A stretch of 64,000 bases of DNA from NCBI GenBank assembly GCA_036250195.1, contig JAVHZZ010000005.1, forward strand, positions 133,254,147 through 133,318,146, read 5' to 3'. Made by a program: the position numbers and the translations under genes. The notes beneath the pieces are model-generated. The model saw only the letters and a program-made list of their open reading frames with translations. It searched no databases and was not told the origin of the DNA. This DNA comes from Mixophyes australis (taxonomy: Eukaryota > Chordata > Amphibia > Anura > Limnodynastidae). How positions within the stretch are numbered: the first letter of the stretch is position 1; each line of letters starts with the position of its first letter. Below are positions 23,869 to 34,819 of the stretch, piece after piece.

Positions 23869-24350
23869 CCTTCCCTGTCCTTGGTCCTAATAATGGTATT
23901 AAAATCACCACCAAAGGCTATCCGCCGTGTCAAATTTTTTTTAGCTTGCTTTATCTCTCTGAAAAGACGCTTTCTTTCCCATTTGGTTTGTGGACCATAG
24001 ATGTTGATCAATCTTGTTTCGTGTCCTCTCAGGTTGATATCTAAAATCATACATTTTTCTACTTGGAGTTCTATAACTCCTTGGACAGTTATCATATCAG
24101 TAAAAAGGACCGCCACCCCACCGTACGGCTCGGCCGCAGGAGACAAATATTGAGGGCCTACGCCTCCACTCCCTTTTGGCTTTGTGTAGGTCGGCAAGCC
24201 GGTCTATTCTGGTCCCCTGTAAAAGTAAAAAATTGGCCTCAACTGTGCTGAAAAAAATTAAAGGCTATGTAATGAGCACAGTTGGACAGAATGGAAGCCA
24301 CATTAATGGTGGAAAACCTTTTATAGGCAGGGAAGCCATTCCTCCAGATT
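23869..24350 (-). pseudogene. LINE 1 ORF2 endonuclease, N-terminal part
   Basis: Apurinic-type endonuclease (EEP family) fragment. It reads GGVAVLFTDMITVQGVIELQ, then INIYGPQ and FGGDFNTI (the GDFN metal-binding motif) before breaking off at 23869. LINE 2 continues past this point to the SDH region, so the break here is a deletion or LTR event, not a natural end. Counterpart in LINE 2: 34070-34784. Confidence 0.75.
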
Positions 24351-24395
24351 TACAGAAGTAGGACCCAAAATTACTACTTCACTTGTCTGGAGTCC

Positions 24396-27300
24396 TCATC
24401 CGAGGAACCCCACCTTTTTCACACCGACCCCTACAGGGATTTCCTTGCCATCTGATAGGCAGACCTCCTCACAATCTGAGCTACCATCCACTTGCGGGCC
24501 AACACTCTCAACCATAACCAAACCAGGTGTAGCTATCTCCCCACCAAATGTTTGTGGTGTATCTAGGTCCATAATTAAAGAGTTCAGGGGAACTTGAACT
24601 GGAGGGACCAAGGAGTCAGGAGCCAGGAGGTAAGGGGAAATGGGAACCACGGGATCAAGATCTGGAGCTAAAGTGGATCTTGTGTAGAAGTAGGCACAAC
24701 CAAAGGGGGAGGAACATCACAGGAGGAAGGGGGGACTGGGAGGGAAGGGAGGTCAGGACAAGTGGGTGCAGGGAGAGAAGGGAATATCTCCTCTATCTAT
24801 AAAGGGTTGGTATTGGGTTTCACTATTGCCTTTAAGAATTGCTTTCCTGTTGCCTTTCCTACTAATTCTCCACGTTTCTTGTCCCTAGGTTTTTTGTGTG
24901 CTACACTGGGTTCGCAAGGGACTGAAGGTTTTGATTTACCTTTGTCTCATCACTTTAGGTTGCAAGAACAGGTTAACCCCTACCATCCCTCACCATGTCT
25001 CCTTCTAACTCCTCATCACTGGACAGTACTAAAAACTGGTTCACCAGGATCATGTCCTCACTTTTACCCTTTCCTGTACCACTCCTCTTCCCCTTTTTCT
25101 TCTGAACCCTAAATTGCCCATTGTCCACCTGACATGATGAGTCTTTAACAGGGGAATCAGCCTGAGCTAAACTGGACACTGAAGGAAGAGAATGTGGAGG
25201 GGATATGGGTGCACTGTTTTCTACTTCCATTTGCTCTGCAATCTTGGCCAATATACTGTCCAGGATATCCTGACTGTTATGGAAAGCTAAAAGGATGGCC
25301 TTCTAGCCCACATAGATTACATTTTACGATGGAACATGATTTGGCCTCATGTGCCAGACCCTCAGAATGCCCAGATTTGATGGTGGGGCAATTCATGCTG
25401 AGGTGACTGAAATCGCTGCAGCGATGACACATCCTTGGCTGGCCGGGGTAGAATACATGGATACGATCGCGACCAATGAAGGCTGCCGATGGAATATGCC
25501 GCGTGCCAGCCTCCGTGCATCTCGGTTTTACCATGGCTGACCATTCGCCACCACAGGAGTGCCGTGGTTCGTGGCTTTCTCCAAAGGAGATACTATATCT
25601 GCATAGCGTCTTAGCCAGTAAGTTAAATCCGCAACTGGGATGGAATCATTGCGAACAAGCAACTCTATTTTAACCCTCTCTTGATAGGTGACATGGATGG
25701 CATGGAAATTTAACCAATGTGTTGTACCTTTAAGACCAGCCCACTTCATCCAAAAAGTTTGCAGCTCTTGGTATGACATAAAGCTCAAGTCGTATTCTGG
25801 AGAATTAACCGGATGAATGCAAGCAAAGAAATCAGTAGCCCTAAAGCCAAAATGCAAAACCACTAAGTTTAGAAAATCTGGCCTACTTAGGGGGGATTCC
25901 TTCCCCATATACCTTAATTGCACTACATTCCTTCGTTTAAAAGTTTGGCCAGATAACTGATCCTGGGGTTGGGGGTTATGCACCCTATCCTTCGAACTGC
26001 CTGATACAACTTTTGTATAGGACAGAACGCCCGATATAGATGCTGCCAATATCCCATTATTTATCACTGTGGAGGGAGCTGTGGAAACCTGACCAGACCA
26101 AGAATTAGAAGAACCATCACTAGGGCAAGTGCTTCTCTGCACAATATTCTTTATCAATTTCGGATTATTTGCCCCTTCTAGCTGTGGAAGCATGCAAGGC
26201 TTTGTTTTCACTGCACCTTCTATGACATTTTACACGCCCCTGGTACCTTTTGACACTTTCAGAGGGCCAAAAATTGATACCACTATCATAGTCTTCACAG
26301 GAGACAATGTACTCTTATCTAATTCAGATTTACCATCAGAGCCAGCATTTACAGAAGCAATATCAGAAACACATACACTATTTAATTTAGGCAAGTCATT
26401 CTTGCTTAAATGGTTAACTTTAACCATTACTGATTTACCAGTGCCGTCTTCTACACTGCCATTTGCCATGACATTCAGTCCCGAAGCATTAGACTGATTT
26501 GCTTTGTCTTCCGTTACTACTGCACAAACCGGAAGTGACGCGCCCGCTACCTCTTTTGTCCTCAGGTTACCACTCTCATCTGCTGCTTTGCCGCAATCGA
26601 GGCTTGTGGCCCCATCACTGGCAGCTTCCCTTTCAGGGCTCTAATAGTCATATAACGGGTTAGACAGCACACTGTCTGTGACAGGTGCGGGCACATTAGC
26701 AGGCAATGGCTCAGAGTTCGTTAAGTGTTGACTACTGTCCATTTGTCTTTCCTGATCCAGACAATCTTTCAGAAAGTTAATTAAGCTAATCTTCTCAGTC
26801 AACACTGACTCCATTTCCACAATTTCACGAGAATAAATTGCACGATCAGAACTATATGCGTTATTACGTTTCTTCCTTTTTAGGCTAATTTGGCGACACA
26901 GCTTGACCACCAATGACTCCAGCTGACCAATTTGATCCAATAAGGGCACCTCCTCTGGCATACCCTCAATGTCTGGTGGATTAACCCCTGCTGGGATCTC
27001 CTCAAGGTGAGTGGAAGTAGCACCCATATCAGGAACTGCAGTTGCAATTTTTGCCTCTGGGGTTACTCTGGACACAGAGAGGTTCTCTCCCCATCTTCCT
27101 TAGGATCAAACACAACACAACACAGCAATGCTCACTGCTTAACAGCTGACTAGTTTCTTCTCTAGCCAAACCAACCTCTGATGTCATATTTGGCACATTG
27201 TTGCTGCTGCCAGGCCGTACCTCAGGAACAACAGATCCATTGTCTTTCTCTAAGAACAAAGAGGATTCTAGGAAAGTCACAGTCTTTAGGATAGCGCTTG

Positions 27301-27714
27301 CATCCACACTTGTACTTGGCTCCATGCTGGCTGTATTCATTCCCTTTTTGCACAGGTTGCTGCTTTCTTGACACTTCACTGCAAAATCCACATACTTTTG
27401 CTCAGCTGGGCTCGGGCCTAGGCTTTGCGTTAAAGACTTTGGAGGGAGTCTTTACTGTCTTTGCAGTAGATTTCTCTACCATGCTTACATCCGATTTCTT
27501 GCCAGATGAAATGCTTTCTGTCACCAGCTGAACTTTGTAACTTCCTTGCATTCCCCCAACAGAGGCCCCAGCATGATTTTGGACTGCTGGGCCTGGGCCC
27601 TGAAGCCTGGGGATTCTCCTCCACGCCTCCCCCAGGATTCTCCATGCTTCCCTGGGCGATATCCCAGGGATCACTGGTTCTCGGCAGCTCTGCATTAATG
27701 CTGCTGCACACCAC
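24396..27714 (-). pseudogene. LINE 1 ORF1 (zinc-knuckle RNA-binding protein), broken
   Basis: A series of minus-strand open pieces (27402-27695, 27029-27391, 26641-27075, 26230-26469, 25528-26211, 25277-25534, 24973-25251, 24396-24650). A globular region near 25560-25890 (FRATDFFACIHPVNSPEYDLSF... then YWLRRYADIV) resembles the pre-knuckle domain of ZCCHC3-like LINE ORF1 proteins. Then come knuckles at about 25280-25460: CHRCSDFSHLSMNC, a second with a damaged first Cys position, and CNLCGLEGHPFS lacking its last Cys. The N-terminal half is low-complexity and Ser/Glu-rich. ORF1 of such LINEs coats its RNA. Frameshifts and stops make it dead. Confidence 0.7.
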
Positions 27715-27735
27715 AGCTGCTGATACCAGAATGAG

Positions 27736-28349
27736 TCTGGAAATATTATTTTTATTTAAATCTTATGTACGCATAAAACATACATTTATATTAGGGGAAA
27801 ATGCCGCTTAAAAGTCCAGCTGTAGTCCATAATAAATAAATAATAAAAACATAAAATAAAACAGAAAGGGTGCCTACACCAAATAAACAGAAATCAAATC
27901 ATAACAAAATATCAAAACTATACAATCCCATGTGCCAAAAAAAATTCCAATACAAGCAAAGAAGAAGTAACTAAGGCATATGCAAAGCCATATTGAAAAA
28001 TTACATTTGATTCAGAAAATCTAGGGGGGGAGGGGTGAAAAGACAGCAGGCCTTAGACCAAGAAAGCCACTGGACTGTGGCCCCATTTTGGAGGCCTCAG
28101 ACCCCGCCAGAGTCTGACCCAGTTTGCATTGTTCATCCGGCACGTCTCCATATCCCTTAACTTCCAAACCTCGTGGAGAATGTTGCCCACCACCACTTCA
28201 CAGGGAAAGACTTTTTGTCTAATGGAAACCTGACACCTAGAGTTCCAAGTGAAGTATCTAGTAACTAAAAAAAGGGTGCCAAAATCATAATCCCGCCACC
28301 TATCCTTGAATGCACCATAGACCCATTCAGGGTAACTGAGCCCCGAAAG
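27736..28349 (-). other. LINE 2 3' noncoding region
   Basis: After the RT C-terminus the minus strand runs through about 600 bp with no frame, is A-rich on that strand, and ends with an AATAAA-containing stretch about 20 bp before the LINE 1 5' end. No long poly(A) tail separates the two LINEs. Confidence 0.5.
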
Positions 28350-30140
28350 TCAAGGGGTACCCAAGGACCTGGAAACCCTCCTGTAAATTGCTATGTTAAA
28401 GGGGCACTCAAGCAAGAAGTAGTCCATGGTCTCCTCCTTCCCCTGACACTCCTCCCGTGGACAACCACGATCATCGGCACTTCTATACTTCAGGTTCCCT
28501 CTCACATAGTCTACCATGGAAAGAGAGCCAGGCAATGTCCCAAAACTTCAGAGGAACTCTCCCGGAATTAACCAAGGAAAGACCCACTGAGCACACATCA
28601 CCTGGGCAGTCCCTTAGTGACAGCTGAACCCAGAAGTGAGAGTGCAGGATTCTCCTCTCCAACTCCCTTCTAGAGAAGTTCCTAACTTCCCCGCCTCCAG
28701 GTCCCAACGCCTTGTCACTTTCAATCCCAGAGATGCTTAAGTCGGGAGATACCCATGACTGACCCGGAAGGTCCTCGCCCTGCTACCTTCCATCTAAACA
28801 TTAAGGAAGGGATGCACCCAGACCCTAAAGCCACCTACACATTGAGGAGGAGTCTCAAGAAACTACTGAGGTGCAACTTTAAAAAAGTTGTTAGAGCAGT
28901 ACTGGGTTAAGCATACCAAGGACACCATCCCTTCTCGATCTGTAGGTCACAGTTCGCTTCATCAGGTTCAGCCTATTCCAACAAAGTAAAAGGAAGAAAA
29001 CTGCATAAACCCTAGATCATAAAGACTGTGGCAAAAGGCACACATAGCTAATGTACAGAATCTCCGGGATCAGGTGGGTCTTCACAAGGTCTACTCTTTC
29101 CCTTAGAGAAAGCTTCCAGCTCTCTACTTTCCGAGAAGCTTCCTCCAGTTTTATCTCCCAGTTTTGTTTGACATAATCACCAGGTCCGAATTGAATTCCT
29201 AGAATTTTGATCTTGCTACTGGCCCGGGGAAGGCTGTCTGGAAGGTCGAACTGACAACCTTCCTCCCCATCCAGAAAACTTCACTCTTTTCCTGGTTTAC
29301 TTTCGAGCCACTGGCCTTGGAGTACCTGCAGACCAGAGTTGCTACCTCCATTGCTTCCGCAGGACTCGACAAGACGACAGTGACGTCGTCCGCGTAGGCC
29401 ACCACCTTCAAAGGACACTCCGGACCCAACAGCACCCCTCCTATCGAGCCGCCTTCAGTCCTTCGAATGAAAGGATCTATTGCAAACACATACAAGAGGG
29501 GGTTCAGGGGGCAACCCTGACATACTCCAGAGTTGACCACAAAGGATGGACCTACCCAACCATTCACAAGAGGGAAGCTCTCGGCCTGCTTGTAAATAGT
29601 ACGAAGCCAATTAACCAACGGCACTGGAAGACCACACCTCAGAAGTAGAGCCCACAGGTACTCGTGATCCACCCAAAGGCCTTTGACTGATCCAGAGCTA
29701 AAAGCTACTTTCCCCACTTCTCAGCCCGACATCGCTCAATGGCCTCCCGGACCCCCAGGACAGCACTGAAGGTACTTCGGCCTTTCACAGTGCAATGCTG
29801 TGAGGGGGGGAAGCATTTGACCGGAGATCTGCATCACTCTATTAAAAAGTACCTTTGCCAAAATCTTTGTCGGCATTGAGAAGGGCTATGGGACACCAGT
29901 TGTCAATACGCGACTGATCCTTCCCTTTGGACAGCAAAATAAGTGCGGAAACCCTCATGGAGGGAGGTAATAAACCTCTTTCCAGGCTTTCATTAAAAAT
30001 CTCCACAAGGTGGTTAAGCCATCTGGGCCTGGAGATTTCTTTAGACAACTCGTCTATGGCCATTCTGACTTTATCCACCGTTATCTCTCTGCCCAAAGAC
30101 TCAAGCGAACTGCTGAGATCCTCAAGACCAGGTGTCTCCC
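28350..30140 (-). pseudogene. LINE 2 ORF2 reverse transcriptase and C-terminal finger
   Basis: Begins inside the RT domain (GLEDLSSSLESLGREITVDKVRMAI), then ALILLSKGKDQSRIDNW.PIALLN, then CGLPVPLVNWL, GVCQGCPLNPLLY and the active site VVAYADDVTV (YADD at 29385-29396). The end has a finger-like CPREECQGKEETMDYFLLECP near 28380-28470. Open pieces: 29842-30140, 29199-29717, 28483-28707, 28350-28535. The pattern (DNW.PI.LLN, YADD) is that of the L1/Tx1 clade. Catalytic residues remain but frames are broken. Confidence 0.8.
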
Positions 30141-30867
30141 TGTTAGGAACCCCGCTAGCCGGCACAACACAACCCGGAGTCTACTCTACCAGTCAGGTAT
30201 TCACTGGAGCCCCTGATGGTGGGAACAGACTGGGCTGCAGACTGGCAGAGGGTCGTGAAGTGTGCACCGGCTAGGGAGAACCCAAGCAGCAGAGTGGAGT
30301 CCAAGTAGAGGTCAGAGGCCGGCAGCAGACAACGGTATCAAGGAATAAGCTGAGGTCAGAGGTCACAAGCAGACAGGGAGGTAAGTATTCAAGCCAAAGG
30401 TCAGGGTCACGAGATACACAAGCGGGGTCCAAATTCAAGCCAAGGGTCATACACGGGTAAGCAGTAACAGGGTCCAATAGACAGGAACAAGCAGGGAGCA
30501 GGCTAGCAGACTGGATACAGAACTATAACCGGTAGTGAGGCTGCAAACCTCACTGCCTTAAATACTAGTGGCCACCAATCAGAGCCTAGCTCTGAATCAC
30601 ACACACCCCCCTGCCTGATTAATGTATCAGGCGTTAATCAGCCCACAGGCTTGTTAAATCAAGCCCCAGGATGTTTAAGTACAACATACTATCTTCTGCG
30701 CATGCGCGCCCGGCTTCCTCCCTTGCCGGGATGCAGCGCAGGGCACAGAGCTTCCCGGTCGGCCAGGAACCGGAAGTGACGCCCCGGTCGTCATGGTGAT
30801 GGCCGGGATCTCAGAGGAAGGTAATGAGTGTCGCAGCGGTGCCCGCGGCCGCCGCGACTGTCTAACA
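30141..30867 (-). repeat. 3' LTR of the chromodomain gypsy element
   Basis: 727 bp, ends TGTTAG...CTAACA. On the plus strand it is preceded by LINE 2 RT sequence and followed by CAGTACCCCCCCTTGAGGAG, whose complement is a purine-rich tract CAAGGGGGGG, where plus-strand priming is expected. A TATTTAAG TATA-like box (minus) is near 30557-30565. The target duplication cannot be checked because the 5' LTR is gone. Confidence 0.85.
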
Positions 30868-31171
30868 GTACCCCCCCTTGAGGAGGGGTCAAAGAACCCC
30901 GACACCCAGGTTTCTTAGGGAATTTTTTGAAAAATTCCTTTAAATGTTTAGCAGCATGAAGCCGTCTTTGTGGAATCCACGACCGCTTTTCCAACCCACG
31001 ATTCCTCCATTTAACTAGAAAGTGCACCTGCCCCTGCACTCTCTTAGAATCGAGGATCTTATGAATGATGTATTTGTTCGTGTTCCGTACAGAAAAATTC
31101 GAAGACTGGAACTGATTCGGGTATAACACAGGTTTAAGCAGAGAACAATGGAAGGTGTTGGGGATCCTCAA
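30791..31171 (-). pseudogene. Chromodomain and integrase tail of the gypsy element
   Basis: Reads [13 protein letters not shown], then YIIHKILDSKRVQGQVHFLVKW and WIPQRRLHAAKHLKEFF, the standard chromodomain pattern (Y.V..IL..R....YLVKW.G......W.P...L). Chromodomains of chromoviruses bind modified histones and direct integration to heterochromatin. It sits in a different frame from the integrase core, so a frameshift separates them. Confidence 0.8.
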
Positions 31172-31242
31172 GGAACCAGGGATTTATTAATCTGAATGCT
31201 ACAGCATTAATCTTCTTGATAATGAGGAAAGGACCGATGAAT

Positions 31243-32271
31243 TTAGGCCCTAGTTTTTTGCAAGGCTATCTGAGCCTGATATTGCGTGTAGACAGCCACA
31301 CTCTCTGGCCCACTTTGAGGGAGCAGGTGGTACGGTGGCGGTCCGGATTTTTTTTTTGCAAAAAATGAGGCTTGTCTCAATGATGACTGTACTTTTCTCC
31401 AGATAACTTTGAGATCCCTGGCCGTGGAACGAATTTCCGGAATACCAGCGGACTTGAGTGAGTATAAGGAATTAGATCTGGGGTGAAAACCAAAATTGCA
31501 GTAAAATGGAGAGGTTTTGGTAGATGAGTGACATGAATTATTATACGCAAATTCTGCCCAGGGTAACAGAGAAGACCAGTTATCATGAAATTCCGAGGTG
31601 TAACATCGTAGGAACTGTTCTAAGGACTGGTTAACCCTTTCGGTTTGCCCATTCGACTGAGGATGGTAAGCAGATGAGAGGCTTATCTTGATCCCAAGAA
31701 CTGTACAAAAAGATTTCCAGAATTGTGCCACGAATTGAGAACAGCAGTCAGAAACTATGTCAGTAGGAAGTCCATGAAGCCGGAATATATGCTGGATGAA
31801 CAGAATGGCCAGATCTCGAGCACCAGGGAGCCTGGGTAGTGGTATAAAATGTGACATCTTGCTGAAGCAGTCAACTACCACCCAGATGGTGGTGTGACCT
31901 GCAGAGAGTGGCAGGTCAACTATAAAGTCCATAGACAAGTGTGTACAAGGTTTTGCAGGGATAGACAATGGAAGCAACTGACCTACAGGACGACTCCTGA
32001 GAACCTTACTCCTGGCACAACCCTCACAAGAGAGGACATAACTCTTGACATCAGCGGGCAACAATGGCCACCAGACAGTACGGGAGAGGATCTCCAAAGT
32101 CTTCTGTATTCCAGGATGTCCAGCAGTCTTACTATCATATGCCTCAGCCAGGACTGCTTTCCTTAAATGAACAGGAACGAATAAGCATCCTACCGGAGTG
32201 TTATCAGGAGCTAACCTTTGAAATCTTTGCAGGGTGCAGCTCAGGTCTTGGGTTAACCCAGCATGGATCAT
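31243..32271 (-). pseudogene. Gypsy integrase
   Basis: 342 codons open. The zinc-binding part shows HPGIQKTLEIL...CEGCARSK (HHCC type). The catalytic triad is in place: MDFIVDLP (Asp), IVSDCCSQFV (Asp, although the usual SDRGSQF is changed to SDCCSQF), and YHPQSNGQTERVNQ (Glu). It catalyses strand transfer of the element DNA when intact. Same frame as the RT piece, with a frameshift in between and another after it. Confidence 0.85.
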
Positions 32272-32373
32272 GGAAGTGGGAATGATGGGTTCAGGACTAG
32301 TAACTGGAACATGATGTGCCAGGAAGCTTCTGAACAGAGCATCTTAGAACCTGGACGGTAGATAATCACAAAG

Positions 32374-33876
32374 TTAAAACGGGTGAAGAACAGCGACCAA
32401 CGAGCCTGTCGGGTTCAGGCGTTTGGCCGACTGTATGTATTGTAGATTCTTGTGATCAGTTATAACAGAGATCTGATGTGTAGCGCCTTCTAGCCAATGT
32501 CGCCACTCCTCAAAGGCCCATTTGATTGCCAATAGCTCTCGGTTACCCACATCATAGTTGGCTTCTGCTGAGGAAAACTGACGGGAGAAGTAGGCACACG
32601 GATGTAGGCGGTGAGTATGGGAATCTCTTTGAGCCAAGATGGCACCAGCACCGACGTCTGAAACATCAACTTCAAGAACAAACGGTAATTCAGAATCTGG
32701 ATGTCTAAGGACCTGAGCTGATACAAACGCTTTCTTTAAAGTCTCAAACGTGGTTATTGCCTGGGGTGGCCAGTTCGTTGGATCCATTACTTTGCGAGTC
32801 AAGGTGACAATAGCCACAATCTCAGCAAAATCTCAAATGAATCTTCTATAGTAATTGGCGAAGCCCAAGAACCTCTGCACCGCCTTGAGATTATTTGGTT
32901 GTACCCAATCCAGGATAGCTTGGACCTTGGTTGGGTCCATGGAGAATCCCTCAGAGGAGATTACATAACCTAAGAAGGATACTTTCTGCACCTCAAATTC
33001 ACATTTTTCTATTTTAGCGTAGAGGTGGTGTTCTCGCAATTTCTGTAGAACTTGTCTGACATGGCCCTGATGTACAGTTAAGGATTTGGAGTATATGAGG
33101 ATGTCGTCCAAATAGACGACCACGAAATGACCCAGGAACTCCCGTAGCACCTCATTAATCAGATCTTGGAACACCGCAGGCGCGTTACTAAGACCAAACG
33201 GCATGACCAGATATTCACAGTGGCCCGAAAGTGTATTAAATGCCGTCTTCCACTCATCTTCTCTGATCCGGATGAGGTTATATGCACCTCGAAGATCGAT
33301 TCTGGTGAAAACCGTTGCACCTCTTAATTGGTCGAATAATACGGAGATTAGAGGAAGTGGGTAGGTGTTTTTGACTGTGATGAGGTTCAATCCTCTGTAA
33401 TCAATACAGGGTCTTAGTCCTCCGTCTTTTTTAGACACAAAAAAACATCCAGCTCCTACTGGAGATTTGGATGGCCTGATGAAGCTTTTCTCCAAATTCT
33501 CCTCAATATAATCCTGCATGGACTTGGTCTCGGGGCCCGAGAGAGAATACAAGCGTCCCTTGGAGCCAGGTATGAGGTCGATGGCACAGTCGAAGTCACG
33601 ATGAGGTGGCAAAGTATCCGCAGCTCTCTTGGAAAACACGTCCCAGAAGTCGTGGTGTTGTGAGGGAAGTTGCTCCTGAATAGACTGGACGATTCGCAGA
33701 GGCAGGGTCAAGCAAGACTGTGAACAATACGAGCTCCACTGAACGATTTCTCCTCTCTCCCAATCCACAACAGGGTTGTGACGAGGAAGCCAGGGATGGC
33801 CCAGAACCAACGGAACCGATGAGCAATCAATAAGGAGAAAGGTTATGGACTCCGAATGAAGTGCTCCAATGTTCAA
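32374..33876 (-). pseudogene. Gypsy reverse transcriptase and RNase H
   Basis: RT has [47 protein letters not shown] and the active site [11 protein letters not shown], followed by [13 protein letters not shown] single TGA stop (32830-32832 region) stands where FIR is expected, so probably a CGA to TGA change. In the same frame RNase H continues: [49 protein letters not shown] and [11 protein letters not shown] frameshift near 32420 ends it. Catalytic residues YLDD and the RNase H acidic residues are kept. Confidence 0.88.
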
Positions 33877-34070
33877 GTATATTCAACCTTACCTCCAGGC
33901 AATGGATTCCCATCTAAGCCACAGACGATAATAGCGGATTTGAGTCTTACAGGTGGAATCCCAGCGGTGCGGGCGAACCCGATATCAAGGAAATTGCCCG
34001 CAGCTCCACTATCAATGAAGGCCGATAAGGTCACGGAACTGGCACCAAAAGTGACTTGTGCGGGAATCAG
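33873..34070 (-). pseudogene. Gypsy protease
   Basis: Aspartic protease with the active-site triplet in LSAFIDSGAAGNFLD, then GIPPVRL and CGLDGNPLPGG, typical of chromovirus protease. It is cut at its N-terminal side by the junction with LINE 2 at about 34070, so gag is lost. Frame differs from that of RT. Confidence 0.75.
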
Positions 34071-34784
34071 GCCCCTACCTTTCTGAAGAGTCCCTGAAGC
34101 ATTCAAGGAAACACTAAGGTAAACGTGGTCATAGACCAACTTCAGCTCAGGAGCCAAAGTCTTTGAGCTCTCCTTAACAAAAAAAACTATCCTAGACCTT
34201 CAGCTACCTCTATAATAAGTGAAACCCGTGAGGGCTGGAGAATTGCGAACATGCACATCCACCAGACCCGCCTGCCTCGTCATGCTAACTAGAAAAATTG
34301 AGTCATAGCCTATAGATGTCCTTGAACCTTCCCTGTCCTTGGTCCTAATAATAGTGTTGAAGTCACCACCAAAGACTATCTGCCAGGCCGAAAAAAAGAT
34401 ATGGCTTTATCTCCCTGAAAAGACCCTTCATTTCACATTTGGTTTGTGGACCATAGATATTAATCAATCTTGGGTCGTGTCCTCTCAGGTTGATATCCAA
34501 AATCATACATCTTCCTACTTGGAGTTCTATAACTCGTTGGACAGTTATGTCGATAAAAGGACCACCACCCCACCGTACGGCTCGACCGCAAGAGACCAAT
34601 ATGAGGACCCATGCTTCCACTCCCTCTTGGCTTGTAGATCGGCAAGCCGGGCTATTCTGGTCTCCTGCAAAAATAAAAAATCAGCCTGAACCGTGCTGAA
34701 AAAATCAAAGGCCATGTAACGAGCTTGTCCGGACAGAATGGATGCCACATTAATGGTGGTAAATCTTATAGGCTGGAAAGCCAT
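34070..34784 (-). pseudogene. LINE 2 ORF2 endonuclease domain
   Basis: Starts MAFQPIRFTTINVASI at 34784 and shows FLQETR (catalytic Glu region), YGGVVVL, INIYGPQ and a GGDFNTI motif. It then continues to FTYYRGS and DHVYLSVSLNASG, the SDH-type end, at about 34090. All endonuclease landmarks are therefore present in order, but spread over three frames. At about 34070 the sequence switches to gypsy protease, so the short open frame 33873-34157 is an accidental LINE-gypsy chimera. Confidence 0.75.
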
Positions 34785-34819
34785 CCTTACAAAGTTTTAG
34801 AAGTAGGACCCAAAATTAC

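Larger units (their letters stand above)
23869..27735 (-). mobile_element. LINE 1, L1/Tx1 type, 5' part only
   Basis: Minus-strand LINE starting near 27735 (TCATTCTGGTATCAGCAGCTG on that strand) with ORF1 (24396-27714, broken) and the first part of ORF2 endonuclease (23869-24350). It is cut at 23869 by LTR copy e just after the GGDFN motif, so reverse transcriptase is missing. LINE 2 (27736-37935) has the same structure and begins with almost the same bases. The two stand head to tail. Confidence 0.8.
30141..34070 (-). mobile_element. Chromodomain Ty3/gypsy element, 5' end lost
   Basis: Minus-strand order: protease (33873-34070), RT (32833-33872), RNase H (32374-32829), integrase (31243-32271), chromodomain (30870-31171), purine tract, 3' LTR (30141-30867). 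Gag, primer site and 5' LTR are absent; the left-over 5' side fuses directly with LINE 2 endonuclease. It interrupts LINE 2, so it is younger than that LINE. Confidence 0.85.

Noticed and set aside
25277..25534. Small host CCHC zinc-finger gene
   Set aside because: It sits in order with LINE endonuclease and has a near copy at 35479-35877 inside LINE 2, so it is LINE ORF1.
23869..34345. Apparent shared precise boundary (CCTTCCCTGTCC) of the two LINE copies at 23869 and 34327
   Set aside because: In LINE 2 the endonuclease reads on through this point to about 34070; only LINE 1 is cut here, by LTR copy e. The match is simple homology, not a common end.
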